Assembly (NCBI RefSeq): GCF_003260205.1
Contig: NZ_QERF01000001.1
Location: 310,001 to 374,000 of the forward strand
Direction: 5' to 3'
From: Winogradskyella tangerina
GTDB lineage: Bacteria; Bacteroidota; Bacteroidia; Flavobacteriales; Flavobacteriaceae
DNA: 64,000 nt
A program made the position numbers and the translations under genes. The first letter of the stretch is position 1; every line of letters begins with the position of its first letter. Positions 43,213 to 52,041 of this stretch are shown piece by piece. The notes beneath the pieces were generated by a model. That model was not told the DNA's origin. It ran no database searches and saw nothing but the letters and a program-made list of their open reading frames with translations.

Positions 43213-44631
43213 TTATTTTTTTATTAAGATTAAAAATTCCCAAGGCTTTATTGAAAATTCGTCTGTAGTTAATTTTGCTTCATTGTCGGATAGGTAATCT
43301 TTGTACATACCTTCGGCATCTGGAATGGAAACTTTGTTATCGTTATCTGAAAAATTACCAACAAATACAATAGTCTCATCGTTTTTAGTGCGTTCAAAGA
43401 TTAAGACTTCATCATCTGAACCTAATCGATTATAGGTCGCTGAATTCTTACCGCCATGTAAGGCTGAATTCGAGCTTTTTAGCTCTCCTAACTTTTGAAG
43501 TAATGTCCATGCATCTCCTTTTTCTTTTGGAATAGAATCTTTCTCAAAGAATTTCAAACGATGATTCAAACCGTATTCTTGACCGCTGTAGATCAATGGC
43601 ATTCCTGGTTTTAGATAGTAAAGAGCAGTGAATAATTCGTTCTTATCACCCATGCGTTCTTTAATGGTACCATTCCAAGAGTTTTCATCGTGATTGGTGA
43701 TAAAGTTCATTAAGATATCGTCTTCATCATAATCCTTTTTGATCTTGTTCATATAAGCATCAAAATCAGAAACAGACTTTTCGCCCTTAGCCATACCATT
43801 CATGGTATGATGACCATCCCAAGCATAAGCCATATCGAATAAGTCACCATCTAACAGCTCTGGTTCCCAAGCTTCAGCTAACATGAACAGATTCTTTTCA
43901 CTACGCAATTGTGGAATAGCTGTTTCCCAGAAATCGAGTGGCACAGAACCTGCAACATCACATCTAAATCCGTCTACACCTTCTTCCTTTACCCAATACA
44001 TCATATCTTCAATCATTTCCTTACGCATGTCTTGATTGTCGTAATTAAGATCGGCCACGTCCGTCCAGTCAGTTCCTTCAGGATGGATTACTTCTCCAGA
44101 ATCATTTTGTGTGTAATATTCTGGGTGCTCTTTTAACCATTCATGATCCCATCCTGTATGATTTGGCACCCAGTCTAAAATGACATAAATTCCATTTTCG
44201 TGAGCGGTTTGCACCAACTCTCTAAAGTCTTCTTTAGTACCAAATTCAGGATTAATTTCGGTATAATCGGTAATGGCATAATAACTTCCAAGATATTTTG
44301 ATCGCTCTTCTTCAGGAAAATCAGAAGCAAATTTACCACCTGTTGCCTTACGCTTGGTTTCAGAAATAGGAAACACCGGCATTAACCAAATGACCTTCAC
44401 ACCCAATTCTTTTAATTCTGGGATATCTTTTGTGAATGCATCAAATGTGCCTTCAGGTGAATACTGACGGATATTGGCCTCATAGATGATGGCGCTCTCC
44501 ATCATTTCTTTTGAAACAGGCTCGATCTTAGCGATGACTGTTTGCTCTTCCGTGACTTCAGATTCTTTTTTTTCTGATTTACAACTCACCAAAAGAGTGA
44601 TCGCAAATAGTGTGAAGATTAATTTTTTCAT
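43213..44631 (-). CDS. GH13 alpha-amylase family lipoprotein
   Basis: A 472-residue lipoprotein (L-V-S-C-K-S-E, Cys17). Residues after about 45 are a GH13 barrel that starts I-Y-E-A-N-I-R-Q-Y-S-P-E-G. The conserved regions are D-W-V-P-N-H-T-G, G-F-R-C-D-V-A-G, M-L-A-E-A-W-E-P and F-I-T-N-H-D-E-N-S-W, all catalytic residues intact. A short C-terminal beta domain ends P-W-E-F-L-I-L. The size and lack of extra domains fit a small periplasmic or surface alpha-amylase common in Bacteroidetes alpha-glucan loci. Its start is one base after the next upstream stop. Confidence 0.85.
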   Translation of the reverse strand: MKKLIFTLFAITLLVSCKSEKKESEVTEEQTVIAKIEPVSKEMMESAIIYEANIRQYSPEGTFDAFTKDIPELKELGVKVIWLMPVFPISETKRKATGGKFASDFPEEERSKYLGSYYAITDYTEINPEFGTKEDFRELVQTAHENGIYVILDWVPNHTGWDHEWLKEHPEYYTQNDSGEVIHPEGTDWTDVADLNYDNQDMRKEMIEDMMYWVKEEGVDGFRCDVAGSVPLDFWETAIPQLRSEKNLFMLAEAWEPELLDGDLFDMAYAWDGHHTMNGMAKGEKSVSDFDAYMNKIKKDYDEDDILMNFITNHDENSWNGTIKERMGDKNELFTALYYLKPGMPLIYSGQEYGLNHRLKFFEKDSIPKEKGDAWTLLQKLGELKSSNSALHGGKNSATYNRLGSDDEVLIFERTKNDETIVFVGNFSDNDNKVSIPDAEGMYKDYLSDNEAKLTTDEFSIKPWEFLILIKK

Positions 44632-44632
44632 G

Positions 44633-46525
44633 TTACTTTATTTTAAGTATGAATGATTCTAAAGGTTTAATATCAATACGCACTTGCGCTTTGCCGTCTT
44701 CAACTTTTAGAGTAGAGATATAGGTATTATAGAGCTGATCTTCTAGTTGGTATTCGCCATCTTCAAGATTCAGTTTTTTAACCAGATCTTCGGGTAATTG
44801 CAATTCAAAGCCATAAGTGTTTTCAGCATTAAAGTTTGAAACAATAAGTAATTGCTCATCGGCTGACCAACGCACAAAACTCAAAACTTTGTCGTTGTAC
44901 CATTCTGTATTTTGCTGATTAAACGCATGAACGTCTTGGTATTCGCCCATCAACGCTGAGCTGTTTATTGTGAAATTCAATAGACGCTTATAGAAATCTC
45001 TAAGCTCTAATTCTTCTTTGGTTGACTGGCCACCATCAAATTTTTTATCGTTCACCCATCTTACCATACTTGGTACTGAACCGTAGTCGAAAATTGAAGT
45101 CCGGGTAGGATCACCAAACCCTAAATCCTCCTCGCCTGGTTCACCAAATTCTTGTCCGAAGTAGACCATAGTTGGCGCTGTAGTCGACGTTGCGGAGACT
45201 ACCATAGCTGGCTTTCCTTTTAAGGCATCGCCTGCAAAATCTGGGCTAGCAATTCGCTGCTCATCATGGTTTTCGAGGAAATGAAGCATATGGTGTTCTA
45301 TATCACTTAATTCATCTAAAATTGGAGGAATATTATCTGTTTTTCCATGGCCTTGCATTACATGTTTTAGGGTATCATATAACTGAACTTTGTCATAGAG
45401 ATAGTCCATTTTTCCTTTCTTTATATAATCGCGATACAGATGTGGCTGGTATACTTCAGCCAAAAGAAATGCATCAGGATTAGCTATTTTTATGTGGGAG
45501 TTCATGTAGCTCCAAAATTCAACAGGTACCATTTCAGCCATATCAAATCGGAATCCATCAACGCCTTTGGCCGTCCAGTATAAAGCGATATCCTTGAATT
45601 TAATCCAGGAACTTGGTACCGTTTTATCTTTCCAGAACTCGAAATGTGCTTTGTAGTCTTCATTTTCAAAACCTTCAGGTAATTCGTCAAAATCTTTATT
45701 TCCGTCTGGGTCGATGCCATAATTTACTTTCACAGTTTCGTACCAGTCGCCCATATTTGGTTGTGATGCTCTAGACCCGTTACCTGTCCATTTTGCAGGA
45801 ACCTCTTCAAACTTAGAATCTGCGAGCGGATGTTGCTCGCCTCCCAAAGGTAGATATCCATTTTGCCAAACTGGCACTTGAAAGGGCTCACCAGGATTAT
45901 AATAGAAATTATTATTTACATGATAGGTCACCGATTTATCATCTTCAGCACCGAAATCAGTAGTGCCTTCCGGATTGGTGAGACTTTGATAATTTCTGGC
46001 AACATGATTAGGTACAATATCTATAAGAACTTTCAAACCGGCTTTATGAGTACGTTCAATTAAAGCCTCAAACTCTTGAAGTCTGTTATCTACATTTTCA
46101 GCCAGATCTGGGTTCACATTATAGTAATCCTTCACGGCATATGGCGAACCCGCACGTCCTTTAACGATGTCTGGATCATCATTAGATATGCCATATTTCG
46201 TATAATCCGTAATCACATCATGATGTGGCACACCTGTATACCAGATGTGTGTGACGCCAAGATCTTTGATTTCAGAAAGGGCCTTGTCCGTGAAATCGTT
46301 GAACTTACCAACGCCGTTCTCCTCGAGTGTACCCCATGGCTTATTGTTGGTATTTGTATTTCCGAATAATCTTGTAAAAACCTGATAAACAACTTCCTTT
46401 TTCTTCATTTTTGATTTCATTTCTTCAGTTTGAACAGAATCATTGACCTTATCTTTTGGATCATTTTTACACGAAACCACAACGATAAGAAGTATTGTAA
46501 TTATGGCTGTAAATTTATTTTTCAT
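44633..46525 (-). CDS. GH13 alpha-amylase family lipoprotein
   Basis: With ATG at 46525 the product is a 630-residue lipoprotein (V-V-V-S-C-K-N-D). A longer frame to 46591 would add 22 residues before the signal peptide and run into the preceding gene, so it is rejected. GH13 regions: D-I-V-P-N-H, G-F-R-F-D-M-A-E-M, L-L-A-E-V-Y-Q and L-E-N-H-D-E-Q-R, with a C-terminal domain ending L-E-S-F-I-L-K-I-K. A long domain B contains an N-N-N-F-Y-Y-N-P segment. Exact specificity (alpha-amylase or oligo-1,6-glucosidase type) is unclear. Starts 43 bases after the GH31 stop. Confidence 0.85.
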   Translation of the reverse strand: MKNKFTAIITILLIVVVSCKNDPKDKVNDSVQTEEMKSKMKKKEVVYQVFTRLFGNTNTNNKPWGTLEENGVGKFNDFTDKALSEIKDLGVTHIWYTGVPHHDVITDYTKYGISNDDPDIVKGRAGSPYAVKDYYNVNPDLAENVDNRLQEFEALIERTHKAGLKVLIDIVPNHVARNYQSLTNPEGTTDFGAEDDKSVTYHVNNNFYYNPGEPFQVPVWQNGYLPLGGEQHPLADSKFEEVPAKWTGNGSRASQPNMGDWYETVKVNYGIDPDGNKDFDELPEGFENEDYKAHFEFWKDKTVPSSWIKFKDIALYWTAKGVDGFRFDMAEMVPVEFWSYMNSHIKIANPDAFLLAEVYQPHLYRDYIKKGKMDYLYDKVQLYDTLKHVMQGHGKTDNIPPILDELSDIEHHMLHFLENHDEQRIASPDFAGDALKGKPAMVVSATSTTAPTMVYFGQEFGEPGEEDLGFGDPTRTSIFDYGSVPSMVRWVNDKKFDGGQSTKEELELRDFYKRLLNFTINSSALMGEYQDVHAFNQQNTEWYNDKVLSFVRWSADEQLLIVSNFNAENTYGFELQLPEDLVKKLNLEDGEYQLEDQLYNTYISTLKVEDGKAQVRIDIKPLESFILKIK

Positions 46526-46568
46526 GTCAATTATTTCTATGTGGCTATAATAATTAGCAAACATTCTA

Positions 46569-49001
46569 CTATTTGAGCTTAATACGCACACAGGTTTCTT
46601 TTGAAGTGTCCCACGTTAGATTTAGCGTTAAGACGTTATCATTTTTAGAATAGTTTCCATCAATCTCTTCCTTTCCGAATTTAATTCGTTTAGGCTCATT
46701 TTTAATATTGAAAATAATGAGATCAATAGTTTTAGTTTCAGCATTATAATTCTTAGCCGTTTCGGCTTCAAATTCAATTTCTAGCCAACGTCCTTTCGCT
46801 TCGGCTTCAAACTCTAAAATTTGATATTGTTCTTTTTCAACAGGATTTACCGTTTTTCCGTCATCAAAATAATAAGCGCGCTCAGATTCCTCAACAGATT
46901 CATGGTGAACATAAAAAAGTTGTATTCTCGAATCATCATAATCCTTAGACGACTGAACTAAATTCGGCGCTGTAAATGGAATAAACGCTCCTGCTCTAAA
47001 ATAAACAGGAATAAAATCTTCGTCTAAATTTACGGTTGCTGTTTGTCCACCATCAAAGAATTTTTCATTTCCTAAATCGTACCAATGGGAGCCATTAGGA
47101 AAATAAACGTCTTGTTCCTTTTTGGCTGCTTCCAAGACTGGAGACACTAAAATATCCTTTCCCCATAGATAGGTTTTTGAATATTCATATAGATCAGCAT
47201 TATTTGGTTCTTCAAAAAACAAGGGACGCATTAAAGGTGTACCATTTTTATGGTTTTCATACATCAAATTATAGTTGTAAGGCAACATTCTATAACGCAA
47301 CCTAATCGCATCTTGTGCTAATTTCTTTGCTTTTTCACTTCTAAACACTGGCTCACTAGGCACGTCCTCTTGTGCATGTGGTCTAAATATGGGTTGAAAA
47401 ACACCGTACTGTAACCAACGTGCATAAAGTTCGTCGTCGAGGTTGGCACCAGCAAATCCACCCAAGTCGCTGTGCATATAGGCGATGCCCTGCATTCCCA
47501 TTTGAAGGGATATTTCGGGCTGTGGTTGCAGACCTCCCCAACTGCGACTAACATCGCCGGTCCATGGCACCATTCCGTAGCGCTGAGACCCAGAGTAGCC
47601 AGCACGCATTAAAATGAAAGGTCTTAGGTTAGGTTTTGCTTCTAGACTGGCTTCTTGCACTAGTCTTGCCCAATCATGACCATAGATATTATGAACCTCA
47701 TCCGCAGAACCTGTTTCGTGTTGCACCCAACCAGGATGCACTTCGGGTTCGCCCAAGTCTCCCCAAAATCCGGTTACGCCTTTATTCGCCAAATCTTTGT
47801 AAATATCCTTAAACCAATTAAAGCCTTCCTTCTTGTAAATGTCTACGATTCCTGTGTTTCCAAAATAGAAATCATAGCGTGCAGGGTTACCAACACTGTC
47901 TTTGGCTAAAATGTTCTTTTCAACAGCCTCATTCCAACGTTTAGAAGTTGTTAAAATAAAGGGCTCGGTAATCAGTACGGTTTCAACATTTTTTTGTCTT
48001 AAATCTGAAATCATCTGGTCTGGATCTGGGAATGAATCTCTAAAGAATTCGAGATTACCCATGGTGCCTTTAATTTCTTTTCCAAACCAATAAAGGTCTA
48101 GGATAATAGCGTCCACAGGAATTTCTTCGTCTTGAAATTTCTTTATGGTATTTATGGTTTCGTCTTGTGAGTGATACCCAAAACGACTTGAAAAATTACC
48201 CAATGCCCAACGTGGTAACATGGGCTGTTTACCTGTTAGATCGGTATAATTATTTATGAGATCGTACCATGAATCTCCAACGACAATTTGATAAGTTTTT
48301 CGGCCCGATATTGTTTCGTAAGTAAGTGTATTGTTTTTTTTACTGTCTAAATCTAAATAACCAATTCGTGCATTATCGAAATGGATCATGTATTTTTTTG
48401 ATGATAGCACAATGGGCATGGTGTAATTCATCAATTCACTATGTGTTTGGTAACCATAGTGCGCCCTATTGAATAATGGCAACCGATAACCACGGCGATT
48501 CATTCCTAAAGCTCTTGCGCCTCCTCCATATAAAACTTCGTCGGCAGTAATATTAAACTCGATCTTTTCAGTTTCGTCAGCGACAATATTACCCTGAACT
48601 AACTCCATGGGTTCGTGCGCACTTTTAAAGTAACCGCGCTTTTCAGAAATTATAGATTCTCCGTTGTACGTATATTTTATTTGGAAGGGTTCTGTTGTAA
48701 TTGTTACCTTTAGAACATCACTACCGAAACTTATGTCCTTACCCTTGTATTTATAGGATGTTTTAATTTTTTCTGGTTGCATTATTACGGCATGCGAATC
48801 TGTATCTAAGTCTTCACCATTAGGGATAAACGTTGTTTGAAGAATCTCTTTCGAAAAAAACTGAAACTCATATCTCCCATCATTGGTCGTTACTGAAAAC
48901 AGCCCACCTTCTTCATTATGAGATTTATAAATTCGATCTGCATTCTGTGCATTAATCGACACTACAAGTAGCAGTGCTATGTAAAGAAAAGTTTGTTTCA
49001 T
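46569..49001 (-). CDS. GH31 alpha-glucosidase, exported
   Basis: The 810-residue enzyme has a classical signal peptide (cut near I-N-A-Q, residue 19), so it is likely soluble in the periplasm, unlike the lipoprotein neighbours. GH31 barrel motifs: nucleophile Asp in F-W-G-D-L-G-E-P-E-V-H, acid/base Asp in P-W-T-G-D-V-S-R-S-W-G-G-L, and P-I-F-R-P-H-A-Q-E. The N-terminal galactose-mutarotase-like and C-terminal beta domains are present. Removes terminal glucose from alpha-1,4 or alpha-1,6 linkages. A hairpin at 49015-49047 sits just before its start. Confidence 0.9.
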   Translation of the reverse strand: MKQTFLYIALLLVVSINAQNADRIYKSHNEEGGLFSVTTNDGRYEFQFFSKEILQTTFIPNGEDLDTDSHAVIMQPEKIKTSYKYKGKDISFGSDVLKVTITTEPFQIKYTYNGESIISEKRGYFKSAHEPMELVQGNIVADETEKIEFNITADEVLYGGGARALGMNRRGYRLPLFNRAHYGYQTHSELMNYTMPIVLSSKKYMIHFDNARIGYLDLDSKKNNTLTYETISGRKTYQIVVGDSWYDLINNYTDLTGKQPMLPRWALGNFSSRFGYHSQDETINTIKKFQDEEIPVDAIILDLYWFGKEIKGTMGNLEFFRDSFPDPDQMISDLRQKNVETVLITEPFILTTSKRWNEAVEKNILAKDSVGNPARYDFYFGNTGIVDIYKKEGFNWFKDIYKDLANKGVTGFWGDLGEPEVHPGWVQHETGSADEVHNIYGHDWARLVQEASLEAKPNLRPFILMRAGYSGSQRYGMVPWTGDVSRSWGGLQPQPEISLQMGMQGIAYMHSDLGGFAGANLDDELYARWLQYGVFQPIFRPHAQEDVPSEPVFRSEKAKKLAQDAIRLRYRMLPYNYNLMYENHKNGTPLMRPLFFEEPNNADLYEYSKTYLWGKDILVSPVLEAAKKEQDVYFPNGSHWYDLGNEKFFDGGQTATVNLDEDFIPVYFRAGAFIPFTAPNLVQSSKDYDDSRIQLFYVHHESVEESERAYYFDDGKTVNPVEKEQYQILEFEAEAKGRWLEIEFEAETAKNYNAETKTIDLIIFNIKNEPKRIKFGKEEIDGNYSKNDNVLTLNLTWDTSKETCVRIKLK

Positions 49002-49014
49002 TTTAAAATTTTAA

Positions 49015-49047
49015 AGACCCCACAGATTCACCATACCCACGGGGTCT
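49015..49047 (-). terminator. Intergenic hairpin between esterase and GH31 genes
   Basis: A 7-bp GC-rich stem (AGACCCC/GGGGTCT, plus arms 49015-49021 and 49041-49047) with a 19-base loop is followed on the minus strand by CTTTAAAATTTT, only a few bases before the GH31 ATG. It may be a leaky terminator or an RNA-processing or stability element within the operon. Confidence 0.45.
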
Positions 49048-49058
49048 AAGATTAGCTA

Positions 49059-50039
49059 TTAATCTTTACCTAATAAGAATACCAAAGGTTCATCGAGTCT
49101 TTGATTCCATGAATTTTCTGAATGATCGGTATCCTCGAAAAATATATTTTTTGAATCGGCTTCAGTATACCCTTTAGCTTCAAGAATTTCATCAACTCTA
49201 GGGGCATGTTGCGGGTAATATTGATCTAGTGTTTTGTTGCCATAATCAAAGTAGGCCTTATGTTTTCCCGCTTGCGGAAACTTCACAGACATATATTTGA
49301 AAATAGCATCTGGATAAGGATTATTAGACTGAGGTCTTGCACCAACCCAATGTGTAGATAAACAAGCTGCACCTCCAAATACATCTGGATATTCAGATAT
49401 CGCGTACATCGACATTAAGCCTCCCATACTAGAGCCCATAACAAAGGTATTGGACTGATCAGTATGAACTGAGTACTGCCCGTCTATTAGTGGTTTTAGC
49501 TCTTCAACAATGAATTTCAAATAGTTATCACCATTGAGGTCAAAATCCTTCTTCCCTGCAATATCTGCCAATGATTCTTTGGTGTACTGATCGATATAAT
49601 CAAAAGCTTTTTGTGGAAATAGATCTTGCCAACGTATATCTGAAATATTGTGGATGGCAACTACTATAAAATCCTTGGTTTTACCTTCAGACATTAATTG
49701 ACTTGCCCATTCGTCTACCTTCCATTCTTGTTTATTCCAAGTAGTTTCGGCATCAAATAACATTTGCCCATCGTGCATGTAGAGTACTGCATATTTCTTG
49801 TCTTCGGAATAGTTATCCGGTAGCCAAACATCTACAGGTCTTGACGTGATATATTTTGAAGGCAGACTGTCTAATCTAGCGAGCTTTCCACTGGCTAACT
49901 TCGCCGTATTCACTGGCACGAAATTATGTGCCAATTCTGAAGTTTTTGCTTCTATACTAACATCCGTTTCTTCTGTTTTTTCATTCTTGCATGAACTAAG
50001 AATCAGGCAACAACAAATAACCAATACTAATTTTTTCAT
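49059..50039 (-). CDS. Alpha/beta-hydrolase esterase-like lipoprotein
   Basis: A 326-residue lipoprotein (L-S-S-C-K-N-E, Cys17) of the esterase D / feruloyl-esterase-like (CE1) group. Marks are Y-M-H-D-G-Q-M-L-F-D, the nucleophile elbow G-S-S-M-G-G-L and a C-terminal D-H-S-E-N-S-W that supplies His. Similar proteins are often found in alpha-glucan loci; the target ester is unknown. It could deacylate modified glucans. Two bases separate it from the upstream GH13. Confidence 0.8.
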   Translation of the reverse strand: MKKLVLVICCCLILSSCKNEKTEETDVSIEAKTSELAHNFVPVNTAKLASGKLARLDSLPSKYITSRPVDVWLPDNYSEDKKYAVLYMHDGQMLFDAETTWNKQEWKVDEWASQLMSEGKTKDFIVVAIHNISDIRWQDLFPQKAFDYIDQYTKESLADIAGKKDFDLNGDNYLKFIVEELKPLIDGQYSVHTDQSNTFVMGSSMGGLMSMYAISEYPDVFGGAACLSTHWVGARPQSNNPYPDAIFKYMSVKFPQAGKHKAYFDYGNKTLDQYYPQHAPRVDEILEAKGYTEADSKNIFFEDTDHSENSWNQRLDEPLVFLLGKD

Positions 50040-50041
50040 AC

Positions 50042-51997
50042 TTAAAGTTTTGTAGTTAGTATGGTAACACCTTTAGAATCTAAATCCATCACCTCACCCC
50101 ATTTTATAGTTTCACCAGTAATAATATTTTTAAGTGTTTTTCCTTTCAGACCCATCTCTTTTTGATAATTAAGATCGATCGTAATAATTTCTTCGTTCTT
50201 ATTCAGAATTAAAACTACGGTCTCGTCACCTAAAGTTCTGTACATAAAATACGTCCCAACAAAAGGCGCAAAATGAACGGTTTTACCCTCGTGAATTGCC
50301 TTACTATTTTTTCTATAATTGAAGAGTTTTGAGATAAACGATTGCATATCTTTTTGCTCATCTGTTAGACCTTCACCGGTGAATGCATTTACGGCATCAC
50401 CTTGCCAGCCACCAGGGAAATCTGTTCTAATTAGACCGTGATCTCCAGGTTTCTCAAAATCGTTCATCAAAATTTCAGTACCGTAATACATTTGAAAAAT
50501 TCTAGGCATCATGGCGTAGGTTGCCATCGCCATTTTAGTATTCTCGATATCGCCATTCAATTGTGTGAAAATACGGCTCATATCATGGTTATCTGGAAAT
50601 ACCATAATATCCTTTGGGCTTGGATAATGGAAATCATTTGCAAGACCTTCATAGATCTTTACTAATCCTTTATCCCAAGATTCCGGCTCGTTTAATGCTT
50701 CAACAACTTTTCGTTGCATTGCAAAATCCATTGTTGATCTCAAATTTGAGTCATAGCCATCCTTATTGTTTGCACCTTCTTGCCAGTACCCTATCAATAA
50801 TGGATTATAACTCCATTCTTCTCCAACAATGCTAAAGTTTGGGTATTCCGTCATAATGGCTCCGGCCCAATCAGACATAAATTGTTTATCTGGATAAGGA
50901 TAAGTGTCTTGACGAATGCCATCTAGCTGGGCGGTTTCGATCCACCAAATACTATTCTGAATAATATATTTCGCCATAAAAGGATTGCGCTGATTTAAAT
51001 CGGGCATTGTTGCAACAAACCAACCTTCGTTGTTACCCTTACGATCTGCTTCGGAAGCGTATATATCTTGATTAGTGGTACGTCTATGATTAGAGTTTAT
51101 GGTGTATTCATTACCCCAATTCTCAATATTGTCTTCATAATTCTCCTGAAGGTTTAGCCAATCTTTAAATGGCAGATCTTTCATCCACCAATGGTACAGA
51201 CCACAATGATTTGCTACTTGGTCCATTATCAGCTTCATTCCCTTTTCTTTCAGTTTTGCTGAAAGAGCCTTGTACTCTTGAAGCGTCCCAAATCTAGGAT
51301 CAATCTGATACAAATCTGTGACGGCATAGCCATGATAAGACCCTTGCTTCATATCGTTGGTTAGCAATGGCTGAGGCCATAACGCTGTAAATCCTAGATC
51401 GTGGATGTAATCTATGTGGTTAGTAACACCTACTATATCACCGCCATGTCTTGCGTAATCATCATCTCTGTTTATTGTGCGCTCTTGCAACTGGGAACCA
51501 CTCTCAATTTCTAATGGAGAATCATTTTCTGTGTTGCCATTAACAAAGCGATCTGGTGTAATGAGATAGATGGCATCAGAACTATTAAAACCAACGTAAT
51601 CTTCTGGAGATTTCAAACGTTCTTTGAGTTCGTAAGTTTGCGTTAACTCAGATCCATCCTCTTTCTTAAAAATGATATTGAATTTTCCTGCCTTAGCGTT
51701 TTCTGAAATCTGAAGATCTAAAAACAAGTAATTAGGACTATCAGCCTTGTGGGCTTCAACCAACTTAATGCCTGAATGTGATATTTCAGGAGTAGTGGCT
51801 CCAATATTTTCATGCCTTACTAAAAGTTGAAGATCTTTATTTTCAAAACCAACCCACCAATATGGTGGTTCAATTTTTTCAATGTCGTTGACTTCAGCAA
51901 CGGGTTCATCTGAAGTACCATTAGTATTTGACGACTGCTCTTTACAAGACATCAAAAAAACTAATAGAAATGCTGTTATTGTTCTAATTGTATTCAT
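50042..51997 (-). CDS. GH13 cyclomaltodextrinase/neopullulanase lipoprotein (SusA-like)
   Basis: A 651-residue lipoprotein (L-M-S-C-K-E-Q). An N-terminal immunoglobulin-like Cyc-maltodext_N domain (about 35-125, W-W-V-G-F-E-N-K-D-L-Q-L-L) precedes the GH13 barrel with D-Q-V-A-N-H, G-I-R-Q-D-T-Y, I-V-G-E-E-W-S and F-P-D-N-H-D-M-S-R, and a C-terminal beta domain. This layout matches SusA-type neopullulanases and cyclomaltodextrinases, which cleave pullulan, cyclodextrins or oligosaccharides. First lipoprotein enzyme of the left arm, 44 bases behind the GH65 gene. Confidence 0.9.
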   Translation of the reverse strand: MNTIRTITAFLLVFLMSCKEQSSNTNGTSDEPVAEVNDIEKIEPPYWWVGFENKDLQLLVRHENIGATTPEISHSGIKLVEAHKADSPNYLFLDLQISENAKAGKFNIIFKKEDGSELTQTYELKERLKSPEDYVGFNSSDAIYLITPDRFVNGNTENDSPLEIESGSQLQERTINRDDDYARHGGDIVGVTNHIDYIHDLGFTALWPQPLLTNDMKQGSYHGYAVTDLYQIDPRFGTLQEYKALSAKLKEKGMKLIMDQVANHCGLYHWWMKDLPFKDWLNLQENYEDNIENWGNEYTINSNHRRTTNQDIYASEADRKGNNEGWFVATMPDLNQRNPFMAKYIIQNSIWWIETAQLDGIRQDTYPYPDKQFMSDWAGAIMTEYPNFSIVGEEWSYNPLLIGYWQEGANNKDGYDSNLRSTMDFAMQRKVVEALNEPESWDKGLVKIYEGLANDFHYPSPKDIMVFPDNHDMSRIFTQLNGDIENTKMAMATYAMMPRIFQMYYGTEILMNDFEKPGDHGLIRTDFPGGWQGDAVNAFTGEGLTDEQKDMQSFISKLFNYRKNSKAIHEGKTVHFAPFVGTYFMYRTLGDETVVLILNKNEEIITIDLNYQKEMGLKGKTLKNIITGETIKWGEVMDLDSKGVTILTTKL

Positions 51998-52041
51998 ACT
52001 ACTATGATTTTAATGTTCTTGATTTGGAGCAATCAAATACG

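Noticed and set aside
46526-46591. Longer start for the GH13 lipoprotein at 44633
   Set aside because: It would place 22 polar residues before the lipoprotein signal and overlap the end of the GH31 gene.
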